Assembly: GCA_947034895.1 (NCBI GenBank)
Contig: OX344763.1
Span: 75,597,093-75,661,092, forward strand
Source of the DNA: Rhytidiadelphus loreus
Taxonomy: Eukaryota; Streptophyta; Bryopsida; Hypnales; Hylocomiaceae
Length of the DNA stretch: 64,000 nt
Reading direction: 5' to 3'
Part shown: positions 33,766-45,810 of the stretch, one piece after another
Layout of the letters: each line of letters starts with the position of its first letter
How positions within the stretch are numbered: the stretch's first letter is position 1
Notes under the pieces: generated by a model
Databases searched by the model: none
What the model saw: only the letters and a program-made list of their open reading frames with translations
Told to the model about the DNA's origin: nothing
Translations under genes and position numbers: made by a program

Positions 33766-34425
33766 CAAAAATAGGGGGTCCAGCTAGTAGCTCAAAAACC
33801 TCAGTCGGACCCGACGGGGTTCTTCGAGCTACCTAGTGCTACCCCCGTTTTTGGTACTCGAAAAAAAAAATTCCAAAAAAAAAAAAAAAAAAAATTCTTT
33901 TTTTTTTTTGACCGATAATAGGGGGTCCGGCTGGTAGCTCAAAAACCTCAGTCGGACCCGACAGGGTTCCTTGAGCTACCTGGTGCTACCCCCGTTTTGG
34001 GTACTCGAAAAAAAAAAATTTAATTTTTTTTTTTTTTTTTTTTTTTGACCGAAAATAGGGGGTCCGGCTGGTAGCTCGAAAACCTCAGTCGGACCCGACG
34101 GGGTTCTTCGAGCTACCTGGTGCTACCCCCGTTTTTGGTACTCGAAAAAAAAAAATTAAAAAAAAAAAAAAAAAAAAAAATTTTTTTTTTTTTTTTTTTT
34201 TTTGACCGAAAATAGGGGGTCCGGCTGGTAGCTCGGAAACCTCAGTCGGACCCGACGGGGTTCTTCGAGCTACTTGGTGCTACCCCCGTTTATGGTATTC
34301 GAAAAAAAAATTAAAAAAAAGATTGGAAAATAATAATAATAATAATTATATATATATATATTTAATTTTTTTAACAAAAAATAGGGGGTCCTGCTGGGAG
34401 CTCAAAAAACTCAGTCGAGTGTAAG
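33765..34425. repeat. Tandem array of hairpin modules separated by poly-A/poly-T
   Basis: ATAGGGGGTC starts units at 33771, 33918, 34055, 34212 and 34381 (spacing 147, 137, 157 and 169). Each complete unit has GTAGCTCGAAAACCTC, CAGTCGGACCCGAC, GTTCTTCGAGCTAC and GCTACCCCC, so it can fold from the AGGGGG cap to the CCCCC cap with the AGCTCGAA/TTCGAGCT arms inside. Units are joined by A and T homopolymers whose length differences explain the spacing. The fifth unit is partial. Confidence 0.85.
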
Positions 34426-34429
34426 GTAG

Positions 34430-36570
34430 CAATGTTTAAATCAAGTTTGTTTGTCAATGCTAAATGGGTTGTTTGTTTTGTGTAGAATGACAAACTACAA
34501 CCTTTTCCCATCTCTACAGATTGTGTGTGAACAATAGTGCTATATCTTTTAATCTTCATAATCTCACTTCTCAAAATTTGAATATTTCATTCTACTTTGA
34601 GCTATTGTATTTCAATGTCTTGATATAAGTCTTCACCTTAAGTTTGATTGCCCTCTCTCAATTTAACTTTAGTACTCATTGAGAACCATCCAACTTTCTT
34701 TCAAGATATTGTATGTTGCCTTCGACTTTTCGTGCTCATCATAGCCTTTAGAAATTTCAATAGCTTATTTATGAATCAACAATGCAATAGTGATTTGCAG
34801 AAAAATATTGTTAACCCATTACAGAATTCAAACAATAGAAAGAATCCAAATTTACACACATGGAAAACTATAACAAGTAAATACGAAAACCTACCTTCAT
34901 CATTTATTCCAGTATTGCCTTTGCAACTCTCTAGAATTCTATTTGGAGTTGTACTACCTTATTTGCATTTTCTTTTAATTATTGTATTCGTACAACAATC
35001 AACCATGTTAAATTTTAATTCAAGTAAATTGTTTGTGATTTTTATACTCTACTTCTATGGCTCTATACATTTAACTTTACTTATAGCAATCACAAGAATC
35101 TCATTTTCAATTTCAGCAACATTCCAAACTAGATGTAAATCACTTTGCAATACCTAGTAATGAAAAAGGTTGTTAAAAAAATCACAAGACCTAGCGCTAC
35201 TTGGCATAACCTTTATGACTTTTTTATTACCATTGCTTTCATATTACAAAAGCTAATTCCGCATCGTTGGAATGTTAGATAATTTAGCCTATGACAGGCC
35301 AACTTTGGACCAACCTAATGTAGGTGAAAAAATTTTGTGAAGTAAATTTCAGAAGATACATGTATAGCTAAAGAATTTTTGGACCTGCAATAAGGTGATC
35401 AAAAATTGGCTTGTCAGAGGTTGAGTTATCTTACAACGACTATGGTTGCCACCCAAAGTTGTTATATCCCCATTAGTAGATTTGAATGCCGAAATATGAG
35501 TTGTTGCACTTGATAAGTTTTTTCTAAAGTGGTTGTCCAAGCTCTCAATGTCTAATTAACCTTCTTCTTCTTTTCACATTTGTAATGTAGCCCTTCACCA
35601 ACCAAACAACAAATTCATCATTGGTAACCTACTTAGATCCATAAATTTTAGAGTATAACAGTACAAGAGTACAACTATATGAAAACAAAATTTGCATTGG
35701 GATTCAACAATGTATAGGTTGTGCTTGGTTTGGAGCACTTTCCAAACACGTCCTCAATATTTGCGTTATTGATGAAAGCAATATTTTTAGCAAACGTAGG
35801 ATTAGGTTCATTACTACTCAATGGTGCTAGTATGTGAGCTTATAAGCCTTGGGTCTAGACACATAGGTACTCTACAACTATTGGAGATGTCTATAACATA
35901 CATATTTATAATATAAACATCCTTAAACTATAGAAAGTGCATATAACATAGACACCTATAATATAATTAGGCATCTATAATGTAAATATTCTATAACCAT
36001 AAAAGGTGCTTATAACATAAGTACCTACAGCATTGACACCTATAATATAAACATCCTATAACTATGAAAGATGCTTAAAACATAGGAGTCTAGGCTTCTA
36101 TATTCATGAACTCAAGCTCCCTAGGTTCACAAAATAGCAAACGTGATCTACTACCTATTGTAACCCCCCCTTTTTTTTTTAAAACCTCTTTGTTTGTGCG
36201 CTGTGAAAGGCAATCTCTTCTTCACATTGATTGGGACAAATCTTAGTTGAGATGAGACATTAGTGCATTACTATTGCAACATGTTGGCTTATGTCTGCAA
36301 GAATACCTTATTGTCCCCATATCGAGTTTTCAATATGATTAACATATTCAAGAATGTGTTGTATATTCAACCACCTCTACATGATGCAAATGTGTATCTA
36401 ACGGTCTGAAATAATCGAACCATATGGCAAATTGCAAATGCTCCAACTACAAAACAACATAACAAGTGGGAGAGTGCTAGCTATGTCAAAAAAAAAATAC
36501 TAGGAATAACATTGTTGCCTTTCCTAGGACTAGGTACAATTGTTTAACTAGAGATTGGATTTGACCTTAA
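34430..36570. other. AT-rich stretch without a supported gene
   Basis: A 169-codon plus-strand frame at 34648-35157 is hydrophobic and AT-driven; I found no motif and do not call it. Words such as CTATAACATA(A/G)..CACCTATAATATAA repeat locally at 35880-36060. Confidence 0.35.
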
Positions 36571-36574
36571 TAAA

Positions 36575-36817
36575 AATGTGTATTGAATTACAGTGTGTAC
36601 ATAATTCTCATGCACATGCTCAAACTTTACAAACATGACAATTTTAGCCATTAGAGGTCGTCAAAAATACATTAATTGCAAGCACTTATACTACCTATAC
36701 TGGTACTTCTGCAAAATGGACATCTATGAAGATAAATTCATTCATGCACCAAATTATAGCTTCAACAAGGTGAAGTTTCTTTTAGTTAAAGTAGGAATCA
36801 TCACAATTTTAGAGTAA
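36575..36817 (+). pseudogene. SWIM-finger fragment of a second MULE-like gene
   Basis: The end of the frame matches the terminal part of the gene at 21067-24543, including NCKHLYYL, KMDI.EDKFIHA and a final ITILE before the stop. The first SWIM cysteines have been lost. Only this 3' part is recognisable. Confidence 0.7.
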
Positions 36818-37828
36818 TCTTGGCCATATTTTTTTATGTACTTCTTTTGTATTGTATTAAAATTTAGTACGATTGAAATGATTTAAAGTGTATAGAATGC
36901 AACAATCCTATGCATCCTTGTTTGTTTCTATTCTTTTTCTTTTATTCCTTTAAAAATCATTATTTTTCATTTTTTTTTTTCATTTTTTTCATTTTTTTTT
37001 ACTATGCTCTCATTTTTTCCCTTCATTCTCCAATTTATGAGACATAATTATTTTTAATAATGATTCAGATCTTACAATCCACTGCTTAGTCATTATTTTT
37101 TTTTATTAGTCTATTATTTGTATTCCAATTTTTTTCTATTTTTTGAGAAAGATGCCTTTTTCCATTTATATATATTTTTTCTTAAATAATGGTCACTACA
37201 TTAGATTGGAATACATTTGTGAGAGGTTCATGAGACTTGAATGTGGTGACTGAGGTTTGAATCCTATGAGGCCCCAAATTATACTGGTGCATACAATATC
37301 TATAATGAGCTGCAAGCAAAGCGTTGATGTAGAGTAGCATTAGTGAATGCTAGGTTATACTTATTATTGTGTTTGTGAGTCACATTAGCCTAATATATTC
37401 TATTGTGTTCTCAAAATAACTTGTGAGTACCTCGACATAAAAATTGTAGTAGTTGAATTGAATACTGAATTGTGTACCACAATATAAAGTTGTTTTTTGC
37501 TAGAAATGAATAGTGACAATTTTTGAAAAAAAATATTGAAATCCACGGTTATAGGAATAACGGTCATAGGTCCTAAAATTTACTAAAAATAGTATATTTT
37601 CTTCTCCATTAAAATTATTTTTCCAAAAAAAATACTTTTTGGTAAAAAAGTTGAAAAAAATAAATTTCAAGGCTCCCCGCTCACAAGCTTCCCGCTCACA
37701 GCTCGCACGCTAGCGTCGTTGCTAGAACAATTTCATCATTGGAATTATTGCGTTTCAATTCCATCTTAGAGCTCTTAACAATTTAATTTTTTTGTTCAAT
37801 CTTGGACCTACTTCTACTTTAAAATTTC

Positions 37829-38362
37829 TTAACCCCTAAAGGACCAAGGCCTTTTTCTTGCCAAAAAACATTCAAAATTGCCATTTCTATTGCAAAGAGT
37901 AAAAAATTTGGAAATTGTTTCTTTTGCACGTCTAATCGTCTAACTATAGGATCTTATATATAATTAGTATAAAAATGTGTGGAATAAATTTTAGAAATAA
38001 ATCTTGCAAGTTATTTTTTGAAGAAGATTCTTAGATTGCTAGAAAAACAAGATTGTCTATAACTTTCACACCACTTATCCAAATGAAATGAATCAAAGCT
38101 TTCCGTTGAGAAAAAAAATATAATATATGAGGAAAAAAAATTAAAATTTTTGAATTTTTTTTTGTTGCCTTTGTTTTGAACTTATTTGGGCACAACTTTT
38201 GTTCCTAGGCACCACTTGATAAAACATTATATTTCCACAAAGATAATTAATTTTTCTATCTTTAAAATAAGTTTCAAAAAATTATGACAAAAAATGAGAC
38301 TATAGGTATATGCCCAAAATCCAATTTGTCAACCAAAGGGACAATGGTCCTTTAGGGGTTAA
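37829..38362 (+). mobile_element. TTAA-flanked element with CCCCTAAAGGACCA termini (reference copy)
   Basis: TTAA (37829-37832) is followed by CCCCTAAAGGACCAAGG. The right end reads GGACAATGGTCCTTTAGGGG followed by TTAA (38359-38362). Flanks beyond TTAA differ between copies. TTAA duplication and a CCC-starting terminus are the hallmarks of piggyBac. No transposase is encoded, so this would be a non-autonomous member. The superfamily call is inference. Confidence 0.75.
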
Positions 38363-38699
38363 AGAATGCAAATCAAGTGCTTTTATTAGTGAATATTTTT
38401 CCTTAGACTTTCAACTTTTTTATTCAACTTATGTGTCTTTTAATTCAAAGTATGTAGTGCAAAAAATTTCCACAAATGACAGTCAAAGTCAACTGAAATT
38501 GCAGGTCACAGTTCAGAATTTTTTCTTTCCAACTTTGATTGTTAATATCTTCCAATCTATACAGTCAAACTTCATGGAATTTTTACCACGTGATCTTAGA
38601 CAAGTGAAGTACAAGATCTTACGGTTAGATTCTTAAAAAAAAATCTATTTTTTTGGATGAAGGCAGCAAAAGTGGCAGTTTTGAATTGTAGTACAGAAT

Positions 38700-38815
38700 T
38701 TGCCCCTACCCGCGCTCACCCCTACCTGCAGTCTCCCCTACCTGCGGTCTCCTCTACCCGCGGTCGCCCTCTACCCGTAGTCGCCCCCACCCGAAGTCGC
38801 CCTAAATTTGTAATG
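38700..38815. repeat. Cluster of the ACCCGNRGTCGCC motif (minus orientation of the minisatellite core)
   Basis: CCTACCCGCGCTC, CTACCCGCGGTCGCCC, CTACCCGTAGTCGCCC and CACCCGAAGTCGCCC follow one another. This is the reverse complement of the core in the 148-bp minisatellite. Confidence 0.75.
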
Positions 38816-38962
38816 TGGCTGCCACATGGCAGCCAAGTAAGCCTAGGTAAATGGGGGGTAAATTCCGAAAAAGTCAAAGGGTAAAGTTGACTCTATTAGA
38901 CGGACACGACCCTCTACTAGACGTCTTCGACATCGAGTTTGTTGAGTTGTCGAGTTGTCGAG

Positions 38963-39655
38963 TTGTTTGGGTAGACAACCCTGTTTGGAACCTCAATCAC
39001 GAGAAGAGAAAACAAAAGCCCCCGAGCAAGCTTGGAAGCGTGTCCACCAAGCCCTCGAGGCCGAGACACAAGGTGAAAGGCCACAGTGGCAGGACCCCAA
39101 GACTGGAACCTGAATCACGAGAACAAAAAACAAAAGCCCTCGAGCAAGACTAGAAGCCAATCCACCATGCCCTTGGGGCCGAGACACGAGGGGAAAGGCC
39201 AACTTGGGTTCACCCCAAGTCTGGACCCTCAATCACAAGAAAAGAAAAGAAATGCCCTCAATCAAGACTACGAGCCAGTCCACCATGCCCTCGGGGTCGA
39301 GACACGAGAGGGAAGGCCGCACTGGCTGGACCCCAAGACTGGAACCTGAATCACGAGAAGAGAAAACAAATGCCTCCAAGCAAGACTAGGAGCCAGTCCA
39401 CCATGCCCTCGGGGCCGAGACGCAAGGGGGAAGGCCAACCTGGCTGCACCCCAAGCTTGGACCCTCAATCACGAGAAGAAAAAACAAATGCCCCCGAGCA
39501 AGCTCGGAAGCGTGTCCACCATGCCCTCGGGGCCGAGACATTAAGGGGAAGGCCGCACTGGCTGGACTCCAAGCTTGGACCCTCAATCACGAGAAGACAA
39601 AACAAATGCCTCCGAGAAAGACTGGGAGCCAGTCCACCATGCCCTTCTGCAGCGT
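38963..39655. repeat. 118-bp satellite, about 5.8 units without indels
   Basis: CCACCATGCCCT (first copy CCACCAAGCCCT) occurs at 39044, 39162, 39280, 39398, 39516 and 39634, each exactly 118 bp apart. Two unit types, distinguished by CCTCAATCACGAGAAG or CCTGAATCACGAGAA and by flanking words, tend to alternate, suggesting an older 236-bp dimer. The frames within reflect the repeat and are not genes. Confidence 0.92.
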
Positions 39656-39964
39656 GCTATTCATGAGTATGGTGTTTGCTTTTCTTCACGGAGGAATTCT
39701 CTGTGATTTTCTTTATATTCTCTAGCATCACTTATGGATGTTTTTAATCTCGTTAGAAGACCCTACATTGATTCTTAGTGGGTCTTGCAAGTTGAAAAGC
39801 AGATGATTCTATTTTACTGCAGTTCTGAACTGATTATAATAAAGAGGATCTTTTTGCACCATATGTACAATTCTTGACCATGTGGAGGTAAAAAAAGTCA
39901 ATTCTTTGAGTCAATTCTTTCTACCATTTTATACATCCATTTCATGCATCCAATATCATCCATT

Positions 39965-40137
39965 CACTAGAAGAAAACTACGTTGATGTCAACAAAACCA
40001 ATGTGATATTTTTCTGCGATTTCTGTTTTCCAACACAAAATCTGCGTTTCCAAAACATAGATTTTGCATTGGAAAATAGAAATCGTAGAAAAATGTCAGA
40101 TTGGTTTTGTTGACATCAACGCAATTTTCTTCCAGTG
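39965..40137. mobile_element. CACTA-type MITE, 173 bp
   Basis: Ends CACTAGAAGAAAACTACG and CGCAATTTTCTTCCAGTG, with arms GTTGATGTCAACAAAACC and complement. It is flanked by ATT on both sides (39962-39964 and 40138-40140). It shares the first 12 bases with the MITE at 15705. Confidence 0.92.
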
Positions 40138-40506
40138 ATTATTTTCATCCACTTCCCCGAGTTACATCCATATTTTCCATCCACTTTCATCATCTACATT
40201 CATCCATTTTTTTCATCCACTTTCATCCATTTTTTAAAACTACGTGCATCTATTTTCTTAAGCACTCTCATTAGTTTACCTTCAATCCTAAACCCTAAAC
40301 TTTTGCCTTAAATCTCATCCATTTTACTGACCCTTCCATGTATTCTGTTTTTAACTTTCATAGAAATTTTCCTAAACTTTTGTTCCAATTATCATCCATT
40401 TTTTCCAATTTATTTGATCAAAAATTTCAAAATTGTCTCTTCCCGCTCACCAATCCCCGCTCCCTGCTCACCACTCGCCGCTCCCCGCTCACGTACCAGC
40501 ATTCCC

Positions 40507-41240
40507 CATTCTCACACAAGGGTCGACTTCTTCAAACTCAAGTGGAATCTGGAAGGTCTGGGGTTCTATTCCCAACCCAGTGTACATGATGTACGAGGTT
40601 TTGGTTTGGTCTTACGGGTTCGGTCAAGGACCACTTCGAATTGCAAACTAAGATAACAAACATCTTAGTTCGAAATTTGAAGTGGTCTTTGACCCAACCT
40701 TCGAAGCACGTCACTTGGCCTATACAAAGGTCTTCACGGGATTTTTGAAACTTTTAAGTAACCAATTACAAGTGAAAACAAGTGAAGTTAGAAGTCAATT
40801 GTGCTACATCTTTGTTTAATGAGAATCGCGAGTCAATATAGCCAACAACGAATAAGTACTTATGAATGAAATTTGACTTACAAGAGGGGTGTTTGCATAA
40901 TCTATTTAGAGTCAAAAGATAAGTTTAACTTAACAATTGGAGTGCATTACTAATTAAGCCCTAAGTGCCTAAGCCTTTCCAAGTATATTTTTCCTATGAG
41001 AAAAGAGCATGGACTTATAGTTATTCCCATTGAAGCAATTTTTTTTTATTTAAAATCTAACCGTATGAATGTTTACATAGCTTGCTTGTTAGTATGCACA
41101 TTTCCTTTGAGTGCAAAATTGCATAAGAGTTGTAAGATTATAACAAGATAAATGTACATATTCTACTTTGAGTGTGTTGCCTCTGTCCACAACATTTCCA
41201 AAATTTGCACATAAGAGTTTTTTGGGATTGGAGGTGAAAT
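40507..41240. repeat. Dispersed repeat copy 1 with hairpin and tRNA-like B-box relic
   Basis: ATTCTCACACAAGGG onward is about 90 percent alike to 41909-42600. A hairpin at about 40615-40695 pairs GGTCAAGGACCACTTCGAA with its counterpart near GAAGTGGTCTTTGACCC. GGGGTTCTATTCCC resembles a pol III B box with one mismatch. No A box is convincing. Confidence 0.7.
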
Positions 41241-41539
41241 GAAGAAGTACAAAGAAATGGATTCTATAATTCAAAATGTTGAATTTTTGTTCAAGTCCGA
41301 GCAAATTCATAAAAGCTCCAAAAATGCCTTGGGCATTTAAGGGTTTAGGTTTGGGTTCTAGGATTCTAGTTTGCAAGGGCTTTGTAGGGTTTCCGGTTGA
41401 TGATTGTAGGACTTGGGGACATTGAAGCCTTGTTAGGGTCCATTTAATAAAATGATCATGTAATATAATTGTAAGCTATCTCGAAATATTCTATAATCTC
41501 ACCTACCAAAATTGTACCTTACTGCAGTCCTATTGATGT

Positions 41540-41755
41540 AGAGGCAACCTCAGGTGGGGCGACCACAGATCCAAAAATTGGGGACTTCTTAATTCCCTCT
41601 TCTGTAGGGTTGGGGTGACCTTGAATGGGGTGACTTCGGATAGGGCGACTTCAGGTAGGGTGACCGCGGATCTAGAAAGGAGGGAAAAATTGAAGCATTT
41701 GTAATTCCTTCTTTTCTAGACTTGGGCGACTACGGGTGGGGCGACCTTGGGTTCA
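41540..41755. repeat. Cluster of the GCGACYNCGGGT motif
   Basis: GGGCGACCACAGATCC, GGTGACCTTGAATGGGG, GGGCGACTTCGGATAGGG and GGCGACTACGGGTGGGG recur at 15-40 bp intervals. This is the plus orientation of the motif found in the 148-bp minisatellite. Confidence 0.65.
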
Positions 41756-41908
41756 GAACGGGGAGTTTATTTTGTGTTGGGAAACTGATGGTAATTTGAA
41801 GCACCATAGAATCAAACTAAGAAAAAAATGAATAAAGATGGGATGGAGAAGGAGCGGTGCATCAAAGGTGATTCCCGATGTGACCAACGGGAAGGTGAAG
41901 TAGTGTAA

Positions 41909-42600
41909 GGGATTCTCACACAAGGGTTGACTTCTTCAAACTCAAGTGGAATCTGGAAGGTCTGGGGTTCAATTCCCAACCCGGAGTACATGATGTACGA
42001 GGTTTTGGTTTGATCTTACAAGTTTGGTCAAGGACCACTTTGAATTGCGAACTAAGATGACAAACGTCTCAATTCGAAATGGTCTTTGATCCAACCTTTG
42101 AAGCATGTCATTGGCCTATACAAAGGTCTTCACGGAATTTTTTGAAACTTTTAAGTAACCAAATACAATTGAAAACAAGTGAAGTTAGAAGTCAATTGTG
42201 CTAAATCTTTGTTTAATGAGAATTGTGAGTCAATATAGCCAACGACAAATAAGTACTTGCAAATGGAATTTGACTTCTCAAGAGGGGTGTTTGCATAATC
42301 TATTTAGAGTCAAAAGATAAATTTAACTTAACAATTAGAGTGCATTTCTAATTAAGCCCTAAGTGCTTAAGCCTTTCCAAGTGTATTTTTCCTATGTGAT
42401 AAGAGTATGGACTTATAGTTATTTCCATTGAAGCAATTTTTTTATTTTTAGAAATCTAACCGTATGAATGTTTAATTAACTTGTGTATTAGTATGCACGT
42501 TTCCTTTGAGTGCAAAATTGGATAAGAGTTGTGAGATGATAACTGGAGAAATGTACATTTTCTACTTTGAGTGTATTACTCATAAAAAAAATTTGGGATT
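41909..42600. repeat. Dispersed repeat copy 2
   Basis: Direct repeat of 40507-41240. Here GGGGTTCAATTCCC fits the B-box consensus GGTTCRANYCC exactly, which makes a tRNA-derived SINE origin possible. No poly-A tail or target duplication was recognised. Confidence 0.7.
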
Positions 42601-42609
42601 GGAGGTGAC

Positions 42610-43330
42610 ATGAAGAACTACAAATTATATTGGCACACTAATATGTACTCTCCCACAACTTAATATCACTTGAAAAGCTATTAAACTCATTATACATTGG
42701 GAATATTTTTAATTCTTGTGGCCCACGTTTCACTACCACCTATTCATTGATACATAACTTTTTTTGCTCAAGCAAGGGTGTGCATTGAAGCACTTGATAC
42801 TCAATACCACTATCGTAAATATTCTTTAAATTGGGGAGTTTTCCCAAATCCGACGTCCATTGGATTTCAAATATGTTCCTCAGTCTTTCCATTTGTGAGG
42901 ATGTGAAAGTAAAGATAAGGTAGAAGGCTCTGAAATGGAGTGGGCATTAAGAATGGACCCTATAAGTGGCTCTGAAATGGACAAACTGTAGTTCATAAAT
43001 TATCTTCCATAATCATTGAATGAATCGAGAAAAAAAAAATTATTAATTGTAAGAGCCAATCCATTCTCTTTACTTTCCCATTTTTCTTTAGAAATTGCAA
43101 ATGAACAGTTTATGGAAGACCTAGGGGCATCAATAGGGACCTATGACACAACTCCTTTGAAAATTCATAAGTAATTCAAAAATACTTCAAAAAATATGAA
43201 ACCACTTGTGTTAGATTCCTCTTTTATTTTTCTTTGTCTGAAAAATGATCTAAAAATATTTTCATTTAAGTAAATACATGAAAAAGGGAGATCAGCCCTT
43301 AGATGAGTCATTTTTGAGTCTCCTACCTTA
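42610..43330. other. AT-rich stretch without a supported gene
   Basis: No open frame or repeat structure of note. GGGACCTATGAC near 43137 resembles the terminal-like repeat at 31075 but without the rest of it. Confidence 0.35.
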
Positions 43331-43359
43331 GTTGTTATGGCTCATGGGAGATAGTGCCC

Positions 43360-43525
43360 TCCGTGGACCCGCGGTCGCCCCACACCTGTGTTCGCCAGGA
43401 ATCCGCACGTGCCCTCCCAAGACCCACGGTCGCCCCACCTACGTTTGCCCTGAAGCCGTACACACCCTTCTTAAACCCGCAGTCGCCCACAAATTCCAGG
43501 ACCCACGGTCACCCTTCTTACTACA
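43360..43525. repeat. CCCGCGGTCGCCC motif cluster upstream of a decayed accessory gene
   Basis: GACCCGCGGTCGCCCC, GACCCACGGTCGCCCC, AACCCGCAGTCGCCC and GACCCACGGTCACCC recur, with CCGTACACACCC-type spacers. The array precedes the pseudogene at 43770 by about 250 bp, as GC-rich arrays precede the other family members. Confidence 0.65.
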
Positions 43526-43769
43526 CTCGCTCCTTGCACACCTAGTCCTACACACGCCCAGGGCGAATTTGGGTACAAATGTGGTCGCTAGGAACATCAG
43601 CTACCACTTTATTTTCTAGTGCTATGCATCAGCTTCTATACGCCTTGAAGCATCTGGATGCATGTTCGTGCATTGGAATCTTGTGTCTAGGATACTTTTT
43701 GTTCTATCGCCCATTGTAGAAGACGATTCTTTTGAAGCATTTGGAGAATACCAACACATCCTACATACA

Positions 43770-45347
43770 CCATGGCCCACCCTTGAAGAAGACAAAGAAG
43801 AAAGGAGAGTGCCATAGTCGTAATGTAGCCATCTTTTGGGACCCAACAACAAGGGCATTTCCAAATTGGAAAAACGTGCAATCGGATTGGACGTTCAGCA
43901 CTTGTAAGGCATATATATCGTGGTGCCATATCGATAAGCTATTCCCTTACTTCCGGCACAATGTACATATCAACCAAAACAATGCTAATCTTCACTACTG
44001 CAGAGATGATGCATTTGTGCAACGGTGCATCGATGTTTACCGGACATTATATAAAAAATCAACAGTGAAGGGGAGCCAAGTTTCATTGGGTATATGCCAA
44101 ATGGTCTATGCAGAGCTACAATTGCGACGAACTGTGGATTAGAGGACCATTAAGAAAATCCCCAATAGCATAGTTCCCACTACCAAAGACATTCCAAGGG
44201 CAAATCCATCAAATAATTTGAGGGATGGGTTAGGGCCTAAAAAACATTTCAAAGAAGAAGTGTTGGATGAAGACTATGATTGGGGCCAGTCGTCTACCTC
44301 CACCGACTCGGATGAAGAAGACATTGTAGACCCCATGCCCCCAAAGGAAGATCCAATACTTGAAGAAAATATAGCAGCGATGGTACCTTTCGTTGAAGAC
44401 TCAGAAGGGGCAGTAGCATTGCATGTCGTGCCTCTTAGATTGTTGGAGCCAATGCAATTTCGTCATCCTGAAGAAGACAAAGTTCTTCAACACGTATATG
44501 CATGCATGCAAGAAATGGAGGAAGACAAGGAGGATGTCGAGATCGGATTGCAACGAGATGTTGAACAAGCACTGGTGATTTTTCATTCATGTGAAGAACT
44601 ACCTCTTCAAGAAGCAGGAAGGGAAGTATTATATCTTGAAGACACAACGAGGCAAGGAAAAGAAGCTTATAAAGCCTAGTTGAAGGATATTCTTGCTAGA
44701 CTGGTAGAAATAGAAATGGAATGTGAAAGCCAGCATGAACGCACAGGTGGTGACATTGAGGCCAACAATGTGCACACCCTCGAAGCACTAATCATAAGCG
44801 GGAAAGATCGTTTGTCAATTCAACAAAAGAAAATGGACGAGTTGGAGGAATTTTATTTGAAATTCAATAAAGGCAAAGATGGAGGCTCCACCTCAAATTC
44901 CAACCTGTTCTTGGACAAATGAATGGCCGGAGTAATGGAAGAGTGCAAGGCAGAAGAAACCCGATTGAACACCGAAAGGAAAGTTGTGGAGGAGGCGTAG
45001 TCAAGGTTGAATGACCTAAAAGAAACCACGGTTGTAGGCCTCATTGACCTTCCAATGACTTTGGATGCATTGTTAATAGATGAAGAGCATTGTGTGCTCA
45101 CATCAGAGGTAGCTTCTTTGAAGCAAAAGTTAGTTTCTTTGAAGAAGCTTGAACACCAGTTTAGAAGCGCATAGTGTACATGAATGCACACCTCGGTTTT
45201 GCAAGAATGTTCAAGAAATTTTGGATCAAAAACAAGATGTGGAACCATGACCTAACCCTTTTGAAGAGTGCTCAGAGAATTGCGGCCCATGAACTTGAAG
45301 TCATGAAGAAGAGAAGCGAAGAGGAGGCCAATATGGATGTTGCATGA
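43770..45347 (+). pseudogene. Decayed relative of the hAT accessory protein, with coiled-coil rear part
   Basis: The family signature is at 43888-44150: W-x3-TC-x2-YI-x2-CHIDK, then C..DDAFVQRC, LYKKSTVK, VYAEL and VD followed by TAG at 44140 where the relatives have Trp. The same frame continues through an acidic, Asp/Glu-rich middle and a long charged heptad-like region, with further stops at 44677, 44920, 44998 and 45172. A frame change after about 45170 gives a plausible end at 45345-45347, with an AATAAA at 45483. No RING finger is visible. Start is unclear because no ATG lies in frame upstream of the signature. Function unknown. It is the same family as 5630-6730, by motif order and spacing. 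Confidence 0.7.
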
Positions 45348-45810
45348 TTTTGGGCTAAAGATAGTCTTCTAGTAATAGACTAATAGGTAGTTGTTTTTCT
45401 AAACTTGCGTATATTGGAAGGGTTGCTTTCACCTTTAGAACCACCTCATGTTGTACAATGGGGGCCATGTTTTTTTTTCTTCAATAAAGATATATATATT
45501 CCTATCTAAATTAGCCTTCATGTGTTTTGAAGATCTAATTCTTGATGATTAGACACATGTCAAATACATTTATTGCATGTGTTGTAGGTCAATTTTCTAC
45601 GTAGACTTTTGTGCTTTAATTTACACAAGATACCAACAATGTTATAATACAATTGTCTTTTTAAGAAATTCATACCGAACGTCCAAACAATTATTTATAT
45701 TTGAAAAACTTCATACAATTTCTAGTTTGCCATGTACATCAATAGCAAGATCTTCCTACGATGTGAAAATAAATAAAGTTTACTATAGATTTGAAGATAT
45801 TCCTAAATCC

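Noticed and set aside
34648..35157. 169-codon plus-strand frame
   Set aside because: AT-driven hydrophobic composition, no motif, no homologous copy in the window.
38851..39666. Open frames of 60-100 codons on both strands
   Set aside because: They follow the 118-bp satellite. Periodicity explains the lack of stops.
40561..40660. A tRNA gene
   Set aside because: Only a B-box-like word is present; no cloverleaf, A box or acceptor stem can be drawn.
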